The position numbers were made by a program, and so were the translations under genes. 64,000 bases of DNA from Helicobacter pylori (lineage in GTDB: Bacteria; Campylobacterota; Campylobacteria; Campylobacterales; Helicobacteraceae). Location of the stretch: assembly GCF_030062585.1 (NCBI RefSeq), contig NZ_CP071935.1, positions 1,036,837 through 1,100,836 of the forward strand, read 5' to 3'. Positions 1-8,050 of the stretch are shown in pieces. Below the pieces are notes generated by a model. It was not told the DNA's origin. It did not search any database and saw nothing but the letters and a program-made list of their open reading frames with translations. Positions within the stretch are counted from its first letter, which is position 1; every line of letters begins with the position of its first letter.

Positions 1-78
1 AATGTTTTTGTAACGGGCATGCTTTGCGATTTGCATGTGAACGGATCGGGGAGTTATGCGTTTTTGTTGTATCGTTTA
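1..78. repeat. 78-bp direct repeat, copy 1
   Basis: These 78 bases are identical to 4617-4694. In the downstream copy the segment encodes the last part of an R-M-like fragment ending in SGSYAFLLYRL. The copies diverge immediately after the shared codons (ac here, gg downstream). The repeat starts at the window edge, so it may extend leftward. It brackets the glycosyltransferase block with the same orientation at both ends. Confidence 0.9.
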
Positions 79-381
79 ACATAGCAAAAATCACTCATAA
101 ATCAACCATTTACTCCATTTAAAAGAGTGTGAGTTTAGGTATAAGGAAAACTTGTATCAGGTTTATGGGAATGGGTATTAGAAAGTGGTAGGGTTATGAT
201 TGTCCATATTTACCTGATTTATCTATTAAAGTCAAAAGTCCAAGCGTCTTCGTTGGAAAATAAAGCCTTTTTTAAGAGCTTGAATTTGAAAAGAGTTTAT
301 ATAATCGCTCAGTCAAAAGCAGATTTTTATGTCTTTTACAATCTAAAACTGAAAGTTATTCTCTAAAAACTTGTAACGCAA
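79..381. other. Gene-free flank between repeat copy 1 and the first glycosyltransferase
   Basis: No convincing gene is present. A 23-codon open stretch on the + strand (192-263) has a composition compatible with a degraded protein tail but I cannot assign it. The segment looks like decayed accessory DNA between the repeat and the 3' end of the convergent glycosyltransferase gene. Confidence 0.4.
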
Positions 382-1839
382 TCAAACTCGTTCAAAATAG
401 GTTGTTTCTTTGGTATTAGATGGCGCATCTTCTTTCAAGAGATGAGGTGCAAAATGTTTAATGGCGCTAATAATATCTTGTGGGTTCACAGAATCCACTG
501 GCGGGTGCGGCATAGTCATGGCTTTGAACATCCAGTTGCTAGACCTAGAAATTATTTTTTGAAAATCCCTTGGATAGATCATGTGGATATTAGGGCCAAC
601 TTTCTTTGGGTAGGGGTGGAATCTTGGGCTTGAGCGACCTGAAGAGACTATGAACGCATGAGGGATCTTCAAACAAGCGCTCAAATGCGTGATGGAAGAC
701 TCATTGCCCATCGCAAAACTAGCGTTCTTTAAAAGATAAAGGTATTCTATCAAACCGGTTTGATTGACTAAAGAAATGGCATTTTTGTGGCGTTTTAGAA
801 TGGAATTGGCAAGCTTTTCATCTTTTTTAGAGTTCCCGCAAAGAATGAGTTGGTAGTCAGGATTTAAAAAATAGATCATCTCATCAAAGCGCTTATACGC
901 TCTAAAATCATCGCTAGCTCCGAGATTCAACACGCCATAAGGTGGTTTTAGAATATTCTTAAACTTTTCATATTCAAAAGCGATGGGGAGTTTTAATTCA
1001 AGTTCAACAAACCCTATATCCACGCCTTTAAAATGCTTAAAAAAAGACTGAAAAAAATCTTGATTGGAATCATAGAGGAATTGCGGCACTTCTTTAGGGT
1101 AGAACAAATGCGTGTAAAAACTTTTTCTAATTTCCCCTCTCTTTCTATAATCAGTCCTAAAGGAAGATTCTATTGGGTGGGTGCAAAAAACCCCCACTTT
1201 ATTTTCGGCAATCAAGTGCTTTATAATAGCGTCTTCTTTGGTTGAAAAATAAAACATAGAACTATTAATGCATATCTCATAGCTTTCTTTTCTTAAATTA
1301 GAAACATCTTCGTAGCGTTTTCTCATGAACTTTGGGAGAAAAAATAACAATTCTTTTAATTTTGAAAGGCGTGAGCCATTAGCGCCAATCCGCAAGTATT
1401 TTTCCCAATAAATGTTATCTAAAAAGATAAACTTATCTATATATTGGGAATCGCAATGGGTTGCCATATCCTTGATAGTAGCGTTTCCAATAAAGGTGGT
1501 TTCATAATTTTCAAAATATTTTTTAAAAAGAGGTAAAAAATTGCGATAGAGTATATAATCTCCAATAATGTCCAAGCGGATAAAACATAAGGTTTTTTTA
1601 CGAATGGGTGGAGAGATAGGCTTTGTAAGGGTGAGCAATCTGTCTAGTTGGTTTTGGATGCGAATAAGGCTATCTTTTTGAAAAGTATAACGACTTTTAA
1701 AGAACCTTCTAACAATTGGAATCTTTTGAATAAGAGGAATTTTTGCAATGGTTGCAACCATCAAAACGAAAGCTATATAAGGGTAATAATAAAGATAAGA
1801 TAATTTTGATTTTAAAAACAAAGAGAGTAAAAATTTCAA
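382..1839 (-). CDS. Glycosyltransferase family 9 (heptosyltransferase-like) protein, copy A
   Basis: This 485-aa protein has an N-terminal hydrophobic segment (about residues 15-40) followed by a GT9-type glycosyltransferase fold. The heptosyltransferase-like motif CFIRLDIIGDYIL lies near residue 85, and the C-terminal donor-site motif GNESSITHLSACL lies near residue 375. Such enzymes usually act in lipopolysaccharide core or O-chain assembly; the sugar cannot be told from sequence. The start is a TTG preceded by AGGAG at good spacing. A TATAAT box at 1911-1916 gives it its own promoter. It is clearly paralogous to the gene at 2161-3609 across its whole length. Directly upstream is the 3' tail of a different GT9 gene (1938-2111), so it seems to have moved with part of its former neighbour. 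Recalled as HP1283-like; that name is uncertain. Confidence 0.8.
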   Translation of the reverse strand: MKFLLSLFLKSKLSYLYYYPYIAFVLMVATIAKIPLIQKIPIVRRFFKSRYTFQKDSLIRIQNQLDRLLTLTKPISPPIRKKTLCFIRLDIIGDYILYRNFLPLFKKYFENYETTFIGNATIKDMATHCDSQYIDKFIFLDNIYWEKYLRIGANGSRLSKLKELLFFLPKFMRKRYEDVSNLRKESYEICINSSMFYFSTKEDAIIKHLIAENKVGVFCTHPIESSFRTDYRKRGEIRKSFYTHLFYPKEVPQFLYDSNQDFFQSFFKHFKGVDIGFVELELKLPIAFEYEKFKNILKPPYGVLNLGASDDFRAYKRFDEMIYFLNPDYQLILCGNSKKDEKLANSILKRHKNAISLVNQTGLIEYLYLLKNASFAMGNESSITHLSACLKIPHAFIVSSGRSSPRFHPYPKKVGPNIHMIYPRDFQKIISRSSNWMFKAMTMPHPPVDSVNPQDIISAIKHFAPHLLKEDAPSNTKETTYFERV

Positions 1840-1910
1840 AAATAGCTCCTATTTTTTAGCGTTCAATCATGTAAAATCCACGCAAAGGATTAAGAATAAA
1901 TAAAGGTGTG

Positions 1911-1916
1911 ATTATA
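1911..1916 (-). promoter_or_regulatory. -10 box for glycosyltransferase copy A
   Basis: TATAAT on the minus strand (TTGTTATAATCAC context) lies about 72 nt upstream of the TTG start at 1839. It is a good match to the H. pylori sigma-80 -10 element. No clear -35 is visible, as is usual in this species. Confidence 0.55.
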
Positions 1917-1937
1917 ACAAAAAGTCTCTTATCAAAG

Positions 1938-2111
1938 CTACATCTTGCGGTAATTGATAAAACCCACAATCTTTTCACCCTCTTTTTCAATGTCAATCAA
2001 ACCCATATCGTTTGAGCCATTAGGCGGGGTGATGCCTAAAAAACGCTCATTGAAAGGCCGCCATCTGGCAATGGAGGCGCTGAGTTCGTTAGGGTAAAAC
2101 CCAATAGAGGG
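1938..2111 (-). pseudogene. 3' remnant of a second GT9 glycosyltransferase gene
   Basis: The minus strand encodes SIGFYPNELSASIARWRPF and onward to GSNDMGLIDIEKE, nearly identical to the C-terminus of the intact gene at 55968-57023 (SIGFYPNELSASIVRWRPF). Only about the last 55 codons remain; homology stops abruptly near 2111. The upstream side is joined to a thiamine pyrophosphokinase tail in the opposite orientation. The last few codons also differ from the intact gene. The fragment lacks the N-terminal domain and cannot be functional. Confidence 0.85.
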
Positions 2112-2196
2112 GTTTTGACTCACTTAATGAAGCCACAGATAATTTTTTAGCCTTAGCTCTGTGCCTAAATCTGTGGTGCTGGTGTATCAAAGTTTT
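2112..2196 (+). pseudogene. 3' remnant of thiamine pyrophosphokinase gene
   Basis: The + strand reads FFSLSSVPKSVVLVYQSF, matching the C-terminus of the intact thiamine pyrophosphokinase at 50769-51383 (FFSLSSTPKSVVLVYQKFL). DNA similarity starts near 2112, exactly where the GT9 tail ends. A T-run is one base shorter than in the intact gene (6 versus 7), putting a TAA upstream in the same frame. The final codons run without a stop into the glycosyltransferase ORF that follows. This is a rearrangement scar. Confidence 0.85.
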
Positions 2197-3609
2197 AAAT
2201 TTGTGTTACACTACAAGATAAAATTTTTGTTTGGGATTAATATTTTGAAACTACTATTACCTATTGCAATACTACTATTACCTATTGTGCTGTTATACGC
2301 TTATTTTAACCGAAAGACTTCTGATTGGTCTTTAAGGCTCTTTGAAATGACGCAACGCCTGATTGATAAGCTGCTTTCTATCACCCCCATTAAACGCCAA
2401 AACGCCACAGAAAAAGCCTTGTGTATTGTGAGACTAGATGTGGTGGGGGATTATATTTTAACGCGCAATTTTTTTGCCCCCTTCAAAGAGCATTACAAAG
2501 ATTATAAGATTGTTTTTATTGGCAATTCAATCATTAAAGATTTGAGTGTGGTTGCCGATAGCCCTTACGTTGATGAATTTATTTTCTTAGATCATTCCAT
2601 TTGGAATCAATATAATGGATACATTCACAGCAGGCAGCATGCTTTTAGATTTCTGCGTTATTTGCTCAAATTTTTCATCAAGCGCTACAATGAATTGTTG
2701 ATGCTTAAAAAAACGCATTACGAGATTGCCATTAACCCCATTTTGCCTTGGGGCGATATTTTAAGAGATGATATAGTGATGAAACACTTAGACGCTTCTT
2801 TTAAGGTTAGCGTAAGGCATGAACCTTTTGTGGATAGGGGCCATCATAGTGTCTATGTTAGCGATGGGAAAATCAGCCATTTTTACACCCATCTTTTCAA
2901 TATCCCTAAGGTGAGCAAATTCTTATTTGAATTCCATCAAGACTTATTTTCTGCTTTTTTCAAAACTTTTAAAGGAGTGGATTTAGCTCCTGTATCTTTT
3001 GGCATGGAATTGCCACCATCTTCGGTTCTTAAAGAAAGTTCGCAAAATTTACTCAATGGTTTGAGTTCTCGCTATGGCGTATTGAATTTGGGATCAAGCG
3101 ATTTTTTTAGGTGTTATAGGTATTTTAATAGGATTGTGCGTTATTTGAATGCAGACATTCAGCTAGTGATTTGTGGGACGACGCCCACAGAAGCAAAAGA
3201 AGCTGCTAAATTGGTAAAAGCTCATAAAAATGCCATATCGTTAGTAGGAAAAACTAGCTTATTGGAATACGCCTATATCATTAAGGGTGCTGAATTTGCA
3301 TTAGGGAATGAATCCAGTATCGCTCATTTTGCAGCGGCTCTTAAAGTGCCTTACATTTTTATTTTAAGCAATGGCAGTTCTTATGCAACCTTTCACCCTT
3401 ATCCTAAAACGCTTTGCGCTACCCATCATGTGATTTATCCCACCGAATTTGCAAATCTTAGAGAATCAAAGAAAATTTGGGAACAACGAAATGTGAATAT
3501 GATAAAACCTAGTGCTGTGATAGCAAGCATCAAAGAGCACGCCCCACATTTATTAAAAGAGAACACTCCTGACGATATTGATAAAGATTACTTCATAGAA
3601 GAAGTGTGA
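2161..3609 (+). CDS. Glycosyltransferase family 9 (heptosyltransferase-like) protein, copy B
   Basis: This 482-aa paralogue of the gene at 382-1839 shares the LCIVRLDVVGDYIL motif (near residue 88), GNSIIKDLS, FIFLDHS and the C-terminal GNESSIAHFAAAL motif (near residue 380). An N-terminal membrane segment (about residues 27-48) precedes the catalytic domain, suggesting inner-membrane attachment. The reading frame opens at a GTG inside the thiamine pyrophosphokinase tail, so its first ten residues come from that unrelated gene. The real start may be further in, for example a TTG before KLLLPIAIL. A 17-bp tandem duplication (2250-2266, 2271-2287) lengthens the membrane segment. No good ribosome site or promoter is visible, so expression is uncertain. 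Probable role: lipopolysaccharide glycosylation. Confidence 0.75.
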   Translation: MPKSVVLVYQSFKFVLHYKIKFLFGINILKLLLPIAILLLPIVLLYAYFNRKTSDWSLRLFEMTQRLIDKLLSITPIKRQNATEKALCIVRLDVVGDYILTRNFFAPFKEHYKDYKIVFIGNSIIKDLSVVADSPYVDEFIFLDHSIWNQYNGYIHSRQHAFRFLRYLLKFFIKRYNELLMLKKTHYEIAINPILPWGDILRDDIVMKHLDASFKVSVRHEPFVDRGHHSVYVSDGKISHFYTHLFNIPKVSKFLFEFHQDLFSAFFKTFKGVDLAPVSFGMELPPSSVLKESSQNLLNGLSSRYGVLNLGSSDFFRCYRYFNRIVRYLNADIQLVICGTTPTEAKEAAKLVKAHKNAISLVGKTSLLEYAYIIKGAEFALGNESSIAHFAAALKVPYIFILSNGSSYATFHPYPKTLCATHHVIYPTEFANLRESKKIWEQRNVNMIKPSAVIASIKEHAPHLLKENTPDDIDKDYFIEEV

Positions 3610-3854
3610 AGCAGTCCAAACAACGCCATCTATTATTATAACGCCGTTTTCCATCCTTGCTTTTAGGGTGTCTGACTAGATAAGGGGTGTAAATAGAGGT
3701 TGTAATTATGCAATTAGGTCTGTTCCAAATAAAATTGCGCTTCGTTCGTTTTCATTATAACGCTCCTTAAAAAACATGAGAAAGATTATAACGATGATTA
3801 CCTTATTAGAAGTTTAGCATGCATGTTATAGAGCACTAATCTCTAATCTGTGCA
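3610..3854. other. Intergenic region, no recognisable gene
   Basis: This stretch lies between the glycosyltransferase stop and the decayed end of the EcoRV-like fragment. It contains several short TTATAACG motifs but no coding frame, RNA or repeat that I can support. Confidence 0.4.
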
Positions 3855-4178
3855 TCAAGCAAACTTTATGTTTGGATTTTTCTCGCACACAAAAGATAGA
3901 TCAGGATACCAATTTTATTTTTCAGCAATAATGATTTTATAACCATTTTTCTTAGCAAATGTTTTAAACTTAGGGAAAAGTTGGATTTCAAGAATTTTTG
4001 AAATAATTTTAGTATCTGGTGAAATTGTATAAATATTTTTATCTATATTAATAAATCCTTTAATTTTCCAATCTCCCAACTGAGTTGTAACATGGCCAGT
4101 CAATTCTGTTGCAAAAACCTTAAGTTTTTCAATAAAATTTTGTTTGACTGACTCCATAACTACCTTCCAAACACTCAA
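3855..4178 (-). pseudogene. EcoRV-family type II restriction endonuclease, N-terminal remnant
   Basis: The minus strand opens with an 87-aa frame whose residues IYTISPDTKIISKILEIQLF and KKNGYKIIIAEK align with the N-terminal part of EcoRV (IYPLGSDTKVLSTIFELFSR, EKHGYIVEEPK). After a TAA at 3915 the same frame continues NWYPDLSFVCEKNPNIKFA, matching EcoRV QNHYPDFTL onward, so the TAA probably replaced a glutamine CAA. The frame ends at a TGA (3855-3857), just before where EcoRV has its catalytic DIK motif. The catalytic half is missing, so the fragment should be inactive. The alignment is from memory of the EcoRV sequence. Confidence 0.75.
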
Positions 4179-4251
4179 TTGCCACCAAATATATCTAACT
4201 GATTATAACACGAAAATTATCGCTTTTAGTGTTGTAAAAATTTGCTTCTCC

Positions 4252-4412
4252 TTACCAAATGAGCGCTTCTTTTAAGGCTTTTAAAATCTCTTCATAGCTT
4301 TCTAATACATAAACTTTTATTACCCCACCTCCATAAATTCTTTAAGTGCACCGCTTTTAAAACCGCCTATAACCTTTTTAAGACGAGACAAAATCACGCT
4401 CTCAAAATGCTC
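4252..4412 (-). pseudogene. 3' remnant of an adenine-specific DNA methyltransferase (Mod-like)
   Basis: In one minus-strand frame it reads ESVILSRLKKVIGGFKSGAL and then KEF before hitting a stop. A one-base shift near a T-run gives YGGGVIKVYVLESYEEILKA ending at TAA 4252-4254. The GGG...ELESYEE-type ending is typical of type III Mod and related DNA adenine methyltransferases. Restoring one T after KEF would join the halves, so the piece looks like a frameshifted gene tail. Everything upstream, including catalytic motifs, is absent. Confidence 0.55.
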
Positions 4413-4414
4413 CC

Positions 4415-4706
4415 CCATTTAATGCCAATATCGCCCTTATCTTATCGCGCCAAGCCAAAGCCATCGGAGATTTTGACTTTGATGCCGCATTCATCAGCAA
4501 GGAAGCAAGCGATAACAATATCTATCGCAGAGGCGGAGGATCAGTTTTCACTTTATTCTGTATTATCTAATCTCGCTTTAGTTTGCGATAGAGGCTCTAA
4601 AGTAAGCCCCATTTCTAATGTTTTTGTAACGGGCATGCTTTGCGATTTGCATGTGAACGGATCGGGGAGTTATGCGTTTTTGTTGTATCGTTTAGGCTCA
4701 AAATGA
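4415..4706 (+). pseudogene. Fragments of a large R-M protein (type IIG/ISP-like)
   Basis: Two pieces in different frames share a G-x-G-S-x-F-x-L-Y style motif. The first (4415-4570) reads NANIALILSRQAK, then FDAAFISKEASDNNIYRRGG followed by GSVFTLF. The second (about 4599-4706) reads ISNVFVTGMLCDLHVNGSGS then YAFLLYRLGSK and a stop. Both resemble the linker next to the target-recognition domain of combined restriction-methyltransferase enzymes, which often ends FPLYLY. Frameshifts and truncation make it non-functional. Assignment to type IIG/ISP is by motif only. Confidence 0.45.
4617..4694. repeat. 78-bp direct repeat, copy 2
   Basis: Identical to 1-78. It lies within the last 30 codons of the R-M-like fragment, about 110 bp before the protease gene. 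Presence of the same coding tail at both ends of the glycosyltransferase block points to duplication of the target during insertion, or recombination between two strain versions. Confidence 0.9.
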
Positions 4707-4815
4707 GTGAATGAATGGGCATGTTATCTAAATTTTAGATAGAATAAACGCAAAAATTGAATAAAACCTTAAAGGTGATTCTTTCTAATCTCAAAAATGG
4801 GTGGTGCTATTAACA

Positions 4816-6180
4816 ATGACAAAACGACTTTTTAAAGGGTTGTTAGCGATTTCTCTTGCGGTGAGTTTGCATGGTGGTGAAGTTAAGGAGAAAAAGCCGG
4901 TCAAGCCGGTTAAAGAAGATCCGCAAGAATTAGCGGCTAAAAGGGTGGAAGCGTTCAGTCGTTTCTCTAATGTGGTTACAGAAATTGAAAAAAAATATGT
5001 GGATAAAATCAGTATTTCTGAGATCATGACTAAAGCGATTGAAGGCTTGCTCTCTAATTTGGACGCGCATTCAGCGTATTTGAATGAAAAGAAGTTTAAG
5101 GAATTTCAAGCTCAAACCGAGGGTGAATTTGGGGGGCTTGGGATCACGGTGGGCATGCGCGATGGCGTTTTAACCGTTATTGCTCCCTTAGAAGGCACTC
5201 CCGCTTACAAGGCTGGGGTTAAATCAGGCGATAACATTCTAAAAATCAATAACGAAAGCACGCTGAGCATGAGCATTGATGATGCGATCAATCTCATGCG
5301 CGGCAAGCCAAAGACCCCTATTCAGATCACCATTGTGAGAAAAAACGAGCCAAAACCCTTGGTGTTTAACATCATTAGAGACATCATTAAACTCCCCTCT
5401 GTCTATGTGAAAAAGATTGAAAAAACCCCTTATCTGTATGTGAGAGTGAGTGGTTTTGACAAGAATGTTACCAAATCGGTTTTAGAAGGCTTGAAAGCCA
5501 ACCCTAAGGCTAAGGGGATCGTGTTGGATTTAAGAGGCAATCCTGGAGGGCTATTAAACCAGGCGGTGGGCTTGTCTAACCTCTTCATTAAAGAGGGGGT
5601 TTTAGTCTCTCAAAAAGGCAAAAATAAAGAAGAAAATTTAGAATACAAGGCTAATGGCAGAGCCCCTTATACCAATTTGCCTATAGCGGTGTTAGTCAAT
5701 GGCGGTTCAGCGAGCGCGAGCGAGATCGTAGCAGGAGCACTGCAAGATCACAAACGAGCCGTGATTATCGGTGAAAAAACCTTTGGTAAGGGAAGCGTGC
5801 AGATGCTGCTCCCTGTCAATAAAGACGAAGCCATTAAAATCACAACCGCACGCTACTATTTACCGAGCGGGCGCACCATTCAAGCTAAGGGGATCACGCC
5901 TGATATTGTGATTTATCCGGGTAAAGCGCCAGAAAATGAAAATAAATTCAGCTTGAAAGAAGCGGATCTAAAACACCATTTAGAGCAAGAGCTTAAAAAG
6001 ATTGATGATAAAACCCCTAATTCCAAAGAGGCGGATAAAGACAAGAAAAACGAAGAGGAAAAAGAGGTTACTCCTAAAATGATCAATGATGATATCCAGC
6101 TAAAAACCGCTATTGACAGCTTGAAAACCTGGTCTATCGTTGATGAGAAAATGGATGAAAAAGCGCCTAAGAAGAAATAA
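4816..6180 (+). CDS. ctpA: Carboxyl-terminal processing protease (S41 family, CtpA/Prc type)
   Basis: This periplasmic serine protease cleaves proteins from their C-termini. The chosen ATG (454 aa) gives a short signal peptide; a GTG at 4801 would add five residues. A PDZ domain sits around residues 95-180 (GEFGGLGITVG, then VKSGDNIL). The S41 catalytic core includes LDLRGNPGGLL, the Ser motif GGSASASE (catalytic Ser about 300) and the Lys motif TFGKGS (Lys about 325), with the family's 25-residue Ser-Lys spacing. The C-terminus is a lysine/glutamate-rich tail. It follows the R-M scar and is 6 bp upstream of a membrane protein gene, probably cotranscribed. Recalled as HP1350. Confidence 0.92.
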   Translation: MTKRLFKGLLAISLAVSLHGGEVKEKKPVKPVKEDPQELAAKRVEAFSRFSNVVTEIEKKYVDKISISEIMTKAIEGLLSNLDAHSAYLNEKKFKEFQAQTEGEFGGLGITVGMRDGVLTVIAPLEGTPAYKAGVKSGDNILKINNESTLSMSIDDAINLMRGKPKTPIQITIVRKNEPKPLVFNIIRDIIKLPSVYVKKIEKTPYLYVRVSGFDKNVTKSVLEGLKANPKAKGIVLDLRGNPGGLLNQAVGLSNLFIKEGVLVSQKGKNKEENLEYKANGRAPYTNLPIAVLVNGGSASASEIVAGALQDHKRAVIIGEKTFGKGSVQMLLPVNKDEAIKITTARYYLPSGRTIQAKGITPDIVIYPGKAPENENKFSLKEADLKHHLEQELKKIDDKTPNSKEADKDKKNEEEKEVTPKMINDDIQLKTAIDSLKTWSIVDEKMDEKAPKKK

Positions 6181-6186
6181 AAACTC

Positions 6187-7350
6187 ATGGGGTTTTTATT
6201 TGAAAAATCGTTAATGAGTTTTTGCACCCACTCAATCAAAATCCTTAAAATCATCAGTTTGATTTTAAGCTTTTGGGTAGGCTTTTTGGTTGCCGAGAAC
6301 GCTAATGAGCCAGAAGAAATCAAGGCTAAAGTGGCTTATGTGAAAATCCCCCAATTAGAAGATTTAGAAAACAACCCGGTTTATATCGGTCAAATTATAG
6401 GCGTAACTTATGATTTATTGCTGTTTGACGCTGAGTTTTTGGAAGCCAAAATCAAAGACGGGTTGGATAAAACCCAAATTGAGCTTTTGAATAAGATGCC
6501 TAAATGGAAAAAGGTGGAAAAAGAGCTTTTCAGAGCGACTTATTATTACAAGATTAAGGGCGTAAAAGCGATTATTCCGTCCTTAGAAGTGAGCGCATTT
6601 TCCAATAAAGACAAATACATCGATCATTCCATAGCTCCCAAAGTTGCTTTGCAAGTAACGGATTTATCCAAAAACCCTCGTTACGCAAAAATCATGGCTA
6701 AAGATTTACAAGTTGTGCAATACAAAACCAAAGACTATGACGATAAAAACAATATTTTGGTGATGGAATTAGCGTTCAAAGAAGCCACTTGGGAAGATTT
6801 CCACATCAAAGAAGCGATCAAGCAAGGGTTTGATAACGCCTCTTTAAATCAGATCAAGGCTAAAGAAGGGAGCGTTTTTTATTATTGCGTGTTGCCTAAA
6901 ACCCTTCAAAACCTTTCTTTTGATTATTTTTCGCTTTCTAATAGGCAGTTTAAAACCTTATCTTTTTCAGCCATTCCCACTCAAGACACTACCGGTATTC
7001 AAAGCGATCTCATCCCTAAAAACAATTTTTTAGTTTTTTCTAATGTGGCGCTGCTCGCTTTGTGCGTGTTTTTCTTGGCGCTGTTTTTCATTTTTGGGCG
7101 CAAACTCATTTTTTTAGGGCTTGGGGTTTTGTGCTTAGGGTTTGTTTTGTATCACCTTTTATTCACGCAAAAATCAGCCCTATTGCTCGCTCATAAAAAA
7201 ATCCGCATTCTGCCCACGCAAAATTCCACCATTTTAGGGCTTTCTAAAAATGAAATGCCGATTAAAATCTTAGGCTCGCATGATGATTATTATAAAATCC
7301 TAACGCCGCATGAACAAATAGGATGGGTCAAAAAAGATGAAGTCAAATAA
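6187..7350 (+). CDS. Membrane protein of unknown function with C-terminal SH3-like domain
   Basis: This 387-aa protein starts with a signal/anchor segment (about residues 15-36) and has a large, probably periplasmic, domain to residue 275. Two adjacent hydrophobic stretches follow (about 282-306 and 310-326), and the C-terminal 60 residues resemble a bacterial SH3 fold ([12 protein letters not shown], then GWVKKDEVK). An internal ATG at 6214 would also give a good signal peptide. It overlaps plsC by 14 bases and follows the protease by 6. The layout suggests an envelope role, but I recognise no catalytic motif. Recalled as HP1349. Confidence 0.8.
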   Translation: MGFLFEKSLMSFCTHSIKILKIISLILSFWVGFLVAENANEPEEIKAKVAYVKIPQLEDLENNPVYIGQIIGVTYDLLLFDAEFLEAKIKDGLDKTQIELLNKMPKWKKVEKELFRATYYYKIKGVKAIIPSLEVSAFSNKDKYIDHSIAPKVALQVTDLSKNPRYAKIMAKDLQVVQYKTKDYDDKNNILVMELAFKEATWEDFHIKEAIKQGFDNASLNQIKAKEGSVFYYCVLPKTLQNLSFDYFSLSNRQFKTLSFSAIPTQDTTGIQSDLIPKNNFLVFSNVALLALCVFFLALFFIFGRKLIFLGLGVLCLGFVLYHLLFTQKSALLLAHKKIRILPTQNSTILGLSKNEMPIKILGSHDDYYKILTPHEQIGWVKKDEVK

Positions 7351-8050
7351 AAAGTCCAATCATTTAAGAGCGATTTATAGGGCTTTAGTGATCGCTATAG
7401 GCTTAGCCGTTATCATTGTTTTCAATTATTTTAACCGCAAAAACAATAACGCACGCTCTAGCCGTAAAACTTGTGCGTGTTTTTTCACGCTCACAGGGGT
7501 TAATTTAGAAAAAATAGGCGCTTTTGATACGGACGCTAAACTCATTGTCTTAAACCATCAAAGCTTACTGGACATTATTTATTTAGAAGCCTACCACCCT
7601 AGCAATATTTGCTGGATCGCTAAAAAAGAGCTGGGCGAAATCCCTTTTTATGGGCATGCCTTAACCGATACGGGAATGATTTTAATTGACAGAGAGGATA
7701 AAAAGGGGATCGTGAGCCTTTTGAAAGCGTGTAAAGAAAAGCTAGATCAAAACCGCCCTTTAGTGATTTTCCCTGAAGGCACTAGAGGCAAGGGAGGAGA
7801 AAAATTCCTCCCTTTCAAGCAAGGGGCTAAAATCATCGCCGAAAAATTCCAGCTCAAAATCCAGCCCATGGTGTTAATCAATTCCATTAAAATCTTTAAT
7901 TCCAAGCCCCTAGAAGCCTATAAAGCACGCACCCGTTTAGTCATGCTAGAAAGCTATACGCCTGATTTTAACTCGCCCACCTGGTATGAAGAATTACAAG
8001 AACGCATGCAAAAAGAGTATTTAAAACACTACCACGAACTAAACGCATGA
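7337..8050 (+). CDS. plsC: 1-acyl-sn-glycerol-3-phosphate acyltransferase
   Basis: PlsC transfers a second fatty acyl group to lysophosphatidic acid, making phosphatidic acid for phospholipids. The 237-aa protein has an N-terminal membrane segment (about residues 12-30), the HX4D acyltransferase motif NHQSLLD, and the glycerophosphate-binding motif FPEGTRG. Its start overlaps the previous gene by 14 bases and its stop overlaps ung by four (ATGA), so the three genes look translationally coupled. Confidence 0.93.
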   Translation: MKSNKKSNHLRAIYRALVIAIGLAVIIVFNYFNRKNNNARSSRKTCACFFTLTGVNLEKIGAFDTDAKLIVLNHQSLLDIIYLEAYHPSNICWIAKKELGEIPFYGHALTDTGMILIDREDKKGIVSLLKACKEKLDQNRPLVIFPEGTRGKGGEKFLPFKQGAKIIAEKFQLKIQPMVLINSIKIFNSKPLEAYKARTRLVMLESYTPDFNSPTWYEELQERMQKEYLKHYHELNA

